From Burkholderiaceae bacterium (lineage in GTDB: Bacteria > Pseudomonadota > Gammaproteobacteria > Burkholderiales > Burkholderiaceae_C), in contig JALRAA010000029.1 of assembly GCA_023262645.1 (NCBI GenBank), positions 1-10,187 on the forward strand: DNA of 10,187 nt, written 5' to 3'. Each line of letters opens with the position of its first letter. Position 1 is the stretch's first letter. The translations under genes and the position numbers were made by a program. The notes beneath the pieces were generated by a model. The model did no database searches, had not been told where the DNA came from, and saw only the letters and a list, made by a program, of their open reading frames with translations. This document shows positions 1 to 5,399 of the stretch, one piece after another.

Positions 1-563
1 ATTTTGATGGAAGGGTGTGCTTCGACAAATTCACCAATAGAGCGGGCAAACAACATCATCAGACCCAAAGAGATCACGACTGCCGCGATCATGATGCGCA
101 CATCGTCCACCATACCCACCGCAGTGATGATGGAGTCCAGCGAAAACACCAGATCAATGACGATGATTTGCGCGATGATGGCCACCAAATTGGCTTTGAC
201 TTTCACGCCTGCTGCATGGTCCGTGTCATCACCTTCGAGCGATTGGTGAATTTCGCCCGTGCTTTTCCAAATCAAAAATAAACCGCCCGCCAGCAATATC
301 AAATCCCGTCCGGAAAACGGTTGCCCCAACACCGTGAACAAGGGTTCTACCAACCCGATGATGAAAGACAGCAGCAACAGCAAGGCAATGCGCAAAAACA
401 TCGCCATGAACAGACCGATGCGTCTGGCCATTTCTTGTTTGGCTTTGGGCAACTTGCTGACCAAAATAGAAATAAAAATGATGTTGTCAATGCCCAGTAC
501 CAGTTCGAGCAATGTCAACGTGGCAAGCGCCATCCACATTTGGGGGTTGGTTAACAATTCCAT
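1..563 (-). CDS. TerC-family integral membrane protein, 3' end cut by window edge
   Basis: Reading the minus strand from ATG at 563 gives an open frame of 187 codons that runs off the left edge. The protein is strongly hydrophobic with several membrane segments and carries the duplicated acidic TerC signature: LGIDNIIF at residues 23-30, and a second copy FSLDSIITAVG about 120 residues later, joined by a hydrophilic loop containing EGDDTDHAAG. This matches the YgdQ/YoaE branch of the TerC family, usually about 240 residues, so roughly 50 residues are missing. Family members are inner-membrane proteins linked to metal (for example manganese) export or to metal loading of exported proteins; the substrate of this copy cannot be told. 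No strong ribosome binding site is seen before the start, but the start aligns with the usual MELLxxPxxW beginning of the family. It lies 74 bases downstream of the PAP2 operon on the same strand, so read-through is possible. Confidence 0.93.
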   Translation of the reverse strand, partial: MELLTNPQMWMALATLTLLELVLGIDNIIFISILVSKLPKAKQEMARRIGLFMAMFLRIALLLLLSFIIGLVEPLFTVLGQPFSGRDLILLAGGLFLIWKSTGEIHQSLEGDDTDHAAGVKVKANLVAIIAQIIVIDLVFSLDSIITAVGMVDDVRIMIAAVVISLGLMMLFARSIGEFVEAHPSIK

Positions 564-637
564 GGTGATTTCATTTCGGTTTTAAAAAAGTTGAATGTAG
601 CGGATGCCTCGTTGAGCCATTGTGTGGATTGCCAATG

Positions 638-1336
638 TCAGGCGACGGCATGTTGGCGTATGCGTCGGTATCGGTGACGCAACCACACCGCGCGTATCAG
701 TTGGTAGGTGAGCCACATGAACCAACCAGAAAACACAATATCACTGAGAAAATGGCCGCCTTGCATCACCCGTGTGGCGCCAATCAAGACACCAGCGGCT
801 ATGCCAACCCCGATCCAACGCTGACGCAACCGACGCCCGCGCCACATGCCCCAAGCCATCCAAACAAAACCACCGGCTGCATGGCCACTGACAAATGAAC
901 AATTTTCTTCACACAACGGTTGGTAGTGAAACACGGGAACAAAATTTTGGGTACCGTTGTAGGGAACGGTTTGGTAAGGGTGCGGTCTTCCCACATGGTC
1001 TTTCAGCACCCAGTCAACCAAAAACCCTATGCCAATCGATATCAACAACAGCCAAGCGACAGCACTTTTGCGCCAGCGCAAAGGGATGTATTGCTTTCGC
1101 CATGGGTATAACAAGACCAGTCCTAAAGCAGCAATAGTCACCCATTTGTTGATCTCCGGGGTGTATACATAGATCCACTTCACCCACGCCCATTGGTTGG
1201 CTGGAAAACTTTGGGTGTTGGCATCGTAAAAATAGTTCGAGACCCGCAAATCTGTGTCGGGGAAAACCCAAAAAAACAGCACGCAAATGGCCAACCAAGG
1301 CCAGGGTTGGGTGAAGGGCTTGAACAAAGAAGTCAT
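638..1336 (-). CDS. PAP2-superfamily membrane phosphatase (SFVSGH type)
   Basis: The 232-residue protein has about five or six hydrophobic segments and the three PAP2 phosphatase motifs: K112-DHVGRPHP, SFVSGH at 147-152, and R189-VMQGG-H195-FLS-D199. The last is a perfect RX5HX3D. H152 and H195 would be the catalytic histidines. The first motif is unusual: the canonical KX6RP reads KX6HP here, with an Arg two residues earlier (R117), and the common PSGH is VSGH. PAP2 enzymes of this membrane class remove phosphate from lipids (phosphatidic acid, undecaprenyl pyrophosphate, lipid A), with the active site facing the periplasm. The QGGHFLSD form recalls lipid A phosphatases, but I cannot assign the substrate. 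The ATG at 1336 overlaps the stop of the upstream PAP2 gene (ATGA at 1336-1333), which indicates translational coupling. Confidence 0.9.
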   Translation of the reverse strand: MTSLFKPFTQPWPWLAICVLFFWVFPDTDLRVSNYFYDANTQSFPANQWAWVKWIYVYTPEINKWVTIAALGLVLLYPWRKQYIPLRWRKSAVAWLLLISIGIGFLVDWVLKDHVGRPHPYQTVPYNGTQNFVPVFHYQPLCEENCSFVSGHAAGGFVWMAWGMWRGRRLRQRWIGVGIAAGVLIGATRVMQGGHFLSDIVFSGWFMWLTYQLIRAVWLRHRYRRIRQHAVA

Positions 1337-2151
1337 GGTGCCGACACTTGACGCAACTTGCTCAAGCGGGATAAAGCGCCAGCGATGCCTACGGTGGCCA
1401 TCAAATCAAATGCCAAGCGCTCAGAGGGTGTGTGTGTGCTCGCTAAAAAAAGGTAAATCACCAAGCCTGTTTCAGCCAGCAACAAAACATATTGGGCCGC
1501 ACGTGTTCGCAGGCGGGGTTCCCAAGCTTGGCGCATTTCCCATTCGTGGGCCAGCGCCACCACCAGCCACCCCAATCCTGCGCCCGCGATCACATCCGAA
1601 GGCCAATGGGCCCCCACCATGATGCGCGACAGCGCCACCGCTGCGCCTAATAAAGCCATCGCCCAAAAGATGATCTTGTATTTGCCGCCCGAGGGTAAGC
1701 ACAAGCCCAGCAATGTGACCGCTGCCACCACGGTCATGCTGTGCCCGGAGGGCATGGCGTTCGCAGCGGTTGCAGGCAGGCCAATGGTGTGGATCAATCC
1801 CGGTTCAAGCACGCCCAAAGGTCTGGGGTGGGAGAACCAGGATTTGAGCAATGGCGACGCCAAGGACCCGATCAAAAAACATTTCAAAGAAAGCGCTGTT
1901 CCGTTTGGCGAAAAACGCGTAAACACCAGCAACAGCAACAGCGCTGCGCCACCTTCGCCAAACTGTGTCAAAAAAGACCAGAAAGGATCTGCGCCTGTCA
2001 CCATGTGGTTCAGGCTAACCATCCATTCTTGATTGATCGGCAGCGTGGAAAGCAACACGCCGCCCAGAAAAAAAGAAACGGAAAGAATTAAAAGCCGCGA
2101 GCTCAGACGGCGCATGTGCGTATCGTTGGTAAGCGGCATCATCGCTGGCAT
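1333..2151 (-). CDS. PAP2-superfamily membrane phosphatase (canonical motifs)
   Basis: The 272-residue membrane protein carries textbook PAP2 motifs: K103-SWFSHP-R110-P (KX6RP), PSGH at 134-137, and S175-R176-IMVGA-H182-WPS-D186 (SRX5HX3D). An N-terminal hydrophobic segment lies at about 18-36, further ones surround the motifs, and the C-terminal extension after about residue 215 holds a further hydrophobic stretch at about 221-238. The family dephosphorylates lipid phosphates at the periplasmic face; undecaprenyl-pyrophosphate or phosphatidyl-phosphate are plausible substrates, not shown. It is the first gene of an operon with the second PAP2 gene, whose start overlaps its stop. The start chosen is ATG 2151; ATG 2142 and 2139 are in frame and none has a clear ribosome binding site, so the first few residues are uncertain. 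A divergent SET-domain gene begins 68 bases away. Confidence 0.9.
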   Translation of the reverse strand: MPAMMPLTNDTHMRRLSSRLLILSVSFFLGGVLLSTLPINQEWMVSLNHMVTGADPFWSFLTQFGEGGAALLLLLVFTRFSPNGTALSLKCFLIGSLASPLLKSWFSHPRPLGVLEPGLIHTIGLPATAANAMPSGHSMTVVAAVTLLGLCLPSGGKYKIIFWAMALLGAAVALSRIMVGAHWPSDVIAGAGLGWLVVALAHEWEMRQAWEPRLRTRAAQYVLLLAETGLVIYLFLASTHTPSERLAFDLMATVGIAGALSRLSKLRQVSAP

Positions 2152-2219
2152 TGTAAGCAGGCATCGGATGACCCTGAGCCTATTGGGTATAGTTCAACGC
2201 TCGATTGAAAGTGATGGTC

Positions 2220-2639
2220 ATGCCAAATACTAAGAAAAAAATCATTCAGCATCTTGAGACTGAAGTATTTTGCAAGCTCGGAGTCTCGCCTATTCATGGC
2301 ATTGGGGTGTTTGCGGTTCGCCCCATTCCCAAGGGAGTCAATCCGCTGAGAAGTTATATACGGATGCGGGAAATTGATGTACCCAAAAAGGACATCAAAC
2401 ATTTACCCAAGGGCGTGCGAAGTCAGATAGATATGTTTTGCTACTACAACCGCAAGACCGTGAGTATTCCCGTCAACGGGTTGAATTCATTTGATTTGGC
2501 GGTTTACCTGAACCACTCGAAGCAACCCAATTTGCGGTTCAAAAAGAACGGTGCTTTAGAAAGCCTCAAAGCCATTGACCAAGGCGAAGAGCTGTTTATC
2601 GATTACGACATCAGCTTTGGTGAAAAGCACTACTTTTGA
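2220..2639 (+). CDS. Small SET-domain protein (putative protein-lysine methyltransferase)
   Basis: The 139-residue protein is essentially only a SET domain. Visible motifs are GIGVFAVRPIPKG at 27-39, the NHxxxPN signature as NHSKQPN at 98-104, and GEELFIDYD at 122-130, which together form the S-adenosylmethionine and lysine channel region of SET enzymes. The usual NHSC cysteine is Lys here and no zinc-binding post-SET segment follows. SET proteins methylate lysines of proteins; bacterial targets are mostly unknown, and none can be deduced here. ATG 2220 was chosen because GAAAG at 2207-2211 lies 8 bases upstream; in-frame TTG 2205, GTG 2211 and ATG 2214 would add a few residues. A TATAGT at 2188-2193 is a possible -10 box without a convincing -35. 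Sampled lines have only about 42% GC, lower than the RND and PAP2 genes. Its stop abuts the stop of the opposing gene. Confidence 0.85.
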   Translation: MPNTKKKIIQHLETEVFCKLGVSPIHGIGVFAVRPIPKGVNPLRSYIRMREIDVPKKDIKHLPKGVRSQIDMFCYYNRKTVSIPVNGLNSFDLAVYLNHSKQPNLRFKKNGALESLKAIDQGEELFIDYDISFGEKHYF

Positions 2640-3551
2640 TCAACCCGCCATGGCCAACACGTTGTGCTGGTGTTGAACCTGGTGCACCACGGGTGGGTGG
2701 CGATAAATTTGGTTGAGTTCGTGGGGCTTGAAGTCTGTGATCAAAGGTGAGGTGGGGTCGGTTGCCAACGGGTGGTTCGGGTCGATCAAAGCCAACGCAT
2801 AAATCGGTTCATGATCGGTCACGAACAAAGCTTTGTAACCGTAGTCATCCACCGGGCCCAGGTTGTAATAGCGCAATCCATTTTTGGCGGCCCAGCGGCA
2901 GGCTTGCAAACATGCGTAGATGCCGGGTGAACGGTTTTTGTAATCACGGTTCCATTGACAAAAACTGCCATACAACTGGTTGTACTTGGGCAAAAGAATA
3001 GACACGTCAGTCAGCACCAATTCGCCTTCAGGGCTGTGCACACGCAGTATCAACACGTCTAAATGGCGGACATAGTCGACAAAGCCTTCTACCTCGCGGT
3101 CGTCGATGTAGTAGTTGGCGAAATGCTCGCCACCCATTTCAAACATGTCCTCTACCGTCAGTTGAGAACCAGGCACCACTTCTTCGGTGTACACGAAGTT
3201 TTTGTATTGCTTGTCGTATTCACGAAATTTTCGTTCGCGGCGGGGTTCTTTCCAGAACGCCTCGTCCATGGTGTTGACCAAGCCGTATTTGTCATTGATC
3301 GGCACGCCATAAGGACTGTCTGGTGGCAATGCATACACCACGAAAGGTTTGGGAGCAGATTCCAACATTTCTAGGGTGACATTGATATAGGGGCACAACG
3401 CATCCCAGCGTGTGGTGTAGTAAAGAATGTCGTTGTGCTCGCTCTCCACCAGTAAATTGTCTTGGGTCCAACTCTGGTATCCGACTTCATGCACTTTGGG
3501 GGTTGCAGAAAATGAATTCGCAGATTTGAATTGGTAGAGCGTGCCATTCAT
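2640..3551 (-). CDS. GNAT-fold protein resembling the catalytic half of arginyl-tRNA-protein transferases
   Basis: The 303-residue soluble protein has no signal peptide from the chosen start. Residues about 160-250 look like a GNAT fold: EGELVLTDVSIL (175-186), YGSFCQWNRDY (194-204), a helix with YACLQACRWAAKNGL (212-226), then YYNLGPVDDYGYKALF (228-243). This layout (G-xx-V-x-D strand, YN-type helix, RYYNLG strand, YKA) parallels the C-terminal half of bacterial ATE/Bpt transferases, which attach amino acids from tRNA to protein N-termini. The N-terminal half has no CxxC cluster as ATE enzymes have, so function as a transferase is inference and another GNAT acyl transfer is possible. The C-terminus is His/Gln-rich (HPPVVHQVQHQH). 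ATG 3551 was chosen because AAAGG (3563-3559) precedes it by 7 bases; an in-frame start at 3641 would overlap the upstream gene. Only 10 bases separate it from the cysteine-cluster gene, so the two form an operon. Confidence 0.72.
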   Translation of the reverse strand: MNGTLYQFKSANSFSATPKVHEVGYQSWTQDNLLVESEHNDILYYTTRWDALCPYINVTLEMLESAPKPFVVYALPPDSPYGVPINDKYGLVNTMDEAFWKEPRRERKFREYDKQYKNFVYTEEVVPGSQLTVEDMFEMGGEHFANYYIDDREVEGFVDYVRHLDVLILRVHSPEGELVLTDVSILLPKYNQLYGSFCQWNRDYKNRSPGIYACLQACRWAAKNGLRYYNLGPVDDYGYKALFVTDHEPIYALALIDPNHPLATDPTSPLITDFKPHELNQIYRHPPVVHQVQHQHNVLAMAG

Positions 3552-3558
3552 AGTGTTG

Positions 3559-3563
3559 CCTTT
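3559..3563 (-). promoter_or_regulatory. Ribosome binding site deciding the GNAT-like gene start
   Basis: AAAGG on the minus strand lies 7 bases before ATG 3551 and overlaps the TAA stop (3564-3562) of the upstream cysteine-cluster gene. The overlap favours termination-reinitiation coupling and argues for the 303-residue form rather than a longer one starting at 3641. Confidence 0.6.
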
Positions 3564-4020
3564 AAATGTTGGAATTTTTCTTGTTTTGTTTTGGTTTGAA
3601 ATGTACAGCAGGAATGCGCTTGAGATCAAAATAAGCGACATCGACTTCGTGGTTCAGTTGTAAAAATGCAGGATCGGTTTTTTCCAACTGAACAATGCTT
3701 TTGTGCACTTTGTGAAGGTGCGCGGACGCGTCACTTTTCGCATCTGACAAACCGAGAAAATAGTCATCCATCAAAGGACAGTCGGTGTCGAAGTAAAAAC
3801 TTTTGTTATTGGGGTTGTAACTGAGTGGGTAGAGCGTGCACCCAAAAGGTTTGTCCTCACCCATGCTGCATCCGGCTGGCCCTAAATGGGTACAACGCGT
3901 TTCTATGCAGACCGAGCCAAGTTTTTTTTGTTCTTTGGCGGTGAGAGTGATTTCGAGAGGGGGATAGCCAGCCTCCACATTGCAGCATCGCTGGCATTGC
4001 GCACAGTGGTCAAACAGCAC
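3562..4020 (-). CDS. CxxCxxCC cysteine-cluster protein (YkgJ-like)
   Basis: The 152-residue protein opens with C6-AQ-C9-QR-C12-C13, the CxxCxxCC signature of the YkgJ/UPF0153-type family, followed by C38, C43, C51, C61 (in FGCTLYPL) and C81 (in TDCPL). The nine cysteines sit in the first 81 residues and are arranged to bind a metal or Fe-S cluster; family members are thought to do this, but their roles are poorly known. The C-terminal half is helical and charged, ending in a Lys/Asn-rich tail. The start is GTG at 4020, supported by AGGAG (4032-4028) 7 bases upstream. It is the first gene of an operon with the ATE-like GNAT gene, driven by the promoter at 4139-4110. Codons near residue 31 contain a run of eight A's, a possible slippage site. 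Confidence 0.85.
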   Translation of the reverse strand: MLFDHCAQCQRCCNVEAGYPPLEITLTAKEQKKLGSVCIETRCTHLGPAGCSMGEDKPFGCTLYPLSYNPNNKSFYFDTDCPLMDDYFLGLSDAKSDASAHLHKVHKSIVQLEKTDPAFLQLNHEVDVAYFDLKRIPAVHFKPKQNKKNSNI

Positions 4021-4027
4021 GCACGGT

Positions 4028-4032
4028 CTCCT
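4028..4032 (-). promoter_or_regulatory. Shine-Dalgarno AGGAG for a GTG start
   Basis: A clear AGGAG on the minus strand lies 7 bases before GTG 4020. It is the main reason for accepting a GTG start for the cysteine-cluster gene; there is no ATG upstream in frame with it. Confidence 0.7.
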
Positions 4033-4037
4033 GAGAA

Positions 4038-4139
4038 GAGTATGCGATTTGACTGAACATCACTTCATTAAAACGTTGGTGTGTCATCAAGCGCGAAAAA
4101 ATTTGTCGAATTATTGTCGTTTTTGTCATACTCAGTCAA
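4038..4139. repeat. Mirrored motif pairs flanking the promoter of the cysteine-cluster operon
   Basis: Two short inverted pairs occupy the leader. TTGACTGA at 4049-4056 is the reverse complement of TCAGTCAA at 4132-4139, and GAGTATG at 4038-4044 is the reverse complement of CATACTC at 4127-4133. The right-hand copies overlap each other and the -35 box; the left-hand copies lie just upstream of the ribosome binding site. The two pairings cross, so they cannot both form one hairpin. They may be two operator sites for one protein, or chance. Confidence 0.4.
4110..4139 (-). promoter_or_regulatory. Sigma-70-type promoter for the cysteine-cluster/GNAT operon
   Basis: On the minus strand TTGACT (4139-4134, 5 of 6 to TTGACA) is followed after 18 bases by AATAAT (4115-4110, 5 of 6 to TATAAT). 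Transcription would start near 4103, giving a leader of about 80 bases before GTG 4020. It is the best-matching promoter in the window. Confidence 0.65.
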
Positions 4140-4188
4140 GAAATCATTTATTTTGCGCAGCCATTGCTTCTTTGTTTTTGCAAATCAA

Positions 4189-4217
4189 CGACACCGTGCT
4201 TTTGAACAAGCGTGTCG
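4189..4217 (-). terminator. Putative hairpin terminator after the RND pump operon
   Basis: On the minus strand, CGACAC (4217-4212) pairs with GTGTCG (4194-4189), and inside it GCTT pairs with AAGC around a GTTCAA loop, leaving a 3-base bulge. It lies 21 bases after the adaptor stop codon. The following sequence TTGATTTG is only moderately T-rich, so termination could be weak. On the opposite strand the hairpin is followed by a five-T run, but no plus-strand gene needs it. Confidence 0.42.
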
Positions 4218-4238
4218 AAGATAGTTTTTCAAGCAAAG

Positions 4239-5399
4239 TTAATGTGATGCTTGAGGAGTACGCACTTGTACCAAGTCACCTTGGGTCACGCCATCAGGTG
4301 GGTTTTCAATCACCTTGTCTTGGGCTTGAATGCCTGACAACAACTCCAGTCGATTGCCATGGTCGCGCGCAATCACCACGGGTTTCATGACAACCCGGTT
4401 CTCTGCATTCACGGTGGCAACTTGAACACCGCTCTTGGTGTAGACCAAGGCGCTGGGCGGTACGCTCAACAAATTGGCTTGTGGCGCGATAGAAAAGCTC
4501 ACACTGGCATAGCCACCGGGCAACAATTCACCACGCTTGTTTTCAGCGGAGAGTTGCACCAGCATGCTGCCTGAGCTGCTGCTGATCGCTTGCGACATGG
4601 ATTGAACCGTGGCTGTGAACACTTGCCCAGGTTGCTCAGGCACCGTGAATTTCGCAGTGGTTCCTTTTTGAATATTTGAGACTTGGTTTTGCGGCAAATT
4701 CACATACAAACGCAAACGTTTTACGTCAGACACCACGAACAATTCGCTGCCTGGCGCACCGCCCACATTGATCAATTGACCCACATCGGTGTTGCGCGCG
4801 GTCACCACACCATCAAACGGCGCCACGATGCGGCTGAAATTTTTCAGTGCTTGCAAACGGTTGACATTGGCCTGCGACGCATTGACAACAGCGAGCTTGG
4901 CGTTCAAGTCGGCCAGCTTTTCTTCGACCGCTTGCGGAGACACAAAATTGGTGGCTTGCAATGACTGCCAACGCTTGGCGGTGTTCTCCGACAAAGCCGC
5001 GTTGGCTTGGGTACTGGCCAACTCAGCCTTGGCCTGAAGAATTTGCTGGTCCAAATCGGGCGTGTCAATTTCGGCCAACACTTGACCGGCTTTGACTGAC
5101 GTGCCGATGTCGGCTTTCCAGGTTCGCAAATAGCCGCTGATGCGCGAATACAAAGGCGCTTTGGCATAAGCCTCAATGCGACCCGGCAGGCTGAGAGCCG
5201 CAGCGTCGGAACTGCTGGTGGGAGAAATCACGGTCACGGTCACGGTGGACTGTTTGTCGGCCAATGCTTTCAACTGTGCTGCGTCTTTGGCCCGAACTTG
5301 CAAGCCATTGAATACAACCACACCAGCCAGCACGCTCGCCGCGATCAGAGCGGTCCACAACCAACCACGGGAAACCATCGATCCTGACTGCTTAAACAT
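4239..5399 (-). CDS. RND efflux periplasmic adaptor (membrane fusion protein)
   Basis: The 386-residue adaptor has an N-terminal membrane anchor (about 13-33) and no lipobox cysteine, so it is anchored by a helix and not a lipid. Domain order is typical: first lipoyl half around 84-113 (SGYLRTWKADIGTSVKAGQ), a helical hairpin at about 115-187 that would contact the outer-membrane channel, second lipoyl half IVAPFDGVVTARNTDVGQ at 191-208, a beta-barrel domain (LRLYVNLPQNQ, 229-239), and a membrane-proximal domain to the end. It bridges the inner-membrane permease and a TolC-type channel. ATG 5399 was chosen over an in-frame start at 5477 because GGAG (5409-5406) lies 6 bases upstream; it overlaps the permease stop by 8 bases (ATGTTTAA). 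No channel gene follows: the next 218 bases hold a hairpin and another operon's promoter. Confidence 0.92.
   Translation of the reverse strand: MFKQSGSMVSRGWLWTALIAASVLAGVVVFNGLQVRAKDAAQLKALADKQSTVTVTVISPTSSSDAAALSLPGRIEAYAKAPLYSRISGYLRTWKADIGTSVKAGQVLAEIDTPDLDQQILQAKAELASTQANAALSENTAKRWQSLQATNFVSPQAVEEKLADLNAKLAVVNASQANVNRLQALKNFSRIVAPFDGVVTARNTDVGQLINVGGAPGSELFVVSDVKRLRLYVNLPQNQVSNIQKGTTAKFTVPEQPGQVFTATVQSMSQAISSSSGSMLVQLSAENKRGELLPGGYASVSFSIAPQANLLSVPPSALVYTKSGVQVATVNAENRVVMKPVVIARDHGNRLELLSGIQAQDKVIENPPDGVTQGDLVQVRTPQASH

Noticed and set aside
564..637. Possible manganese riboswitch (yybP-ykoY type) before the TerC gene
   Set aside because: The 74-base gap is short and I see no matching conserved loops or strong stems; only a weak CATTG/CAATG pairing.
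1429..1438. Short GT dinucleotide run in the PAP2 gene
   Set aside because: About five units, encoding Thr-His-Thr; too short for reliable phase variation.
2139..2402. 87-codon minus-strand open frame antisense to the SET gene
   Set aside because: It covers the SET gene start and overlaps the PAP2 start; the SET motifs on the plus strand are clear.
3980..4390. 136-codon plus-strand open frame across the 4021-4238 intergenic region
   Set aside because: It overlaps two convincing minus-strand genes and a promoter, has no family resemblance, and no ribosome binding site supports it.
5229..5246. CACGGT repeated in tandem in the adaptor gene
   Set aside because: It simply encodes a Thr-Val beta strand at the start of the mature domain; three copies are too few to call a functional repeat.
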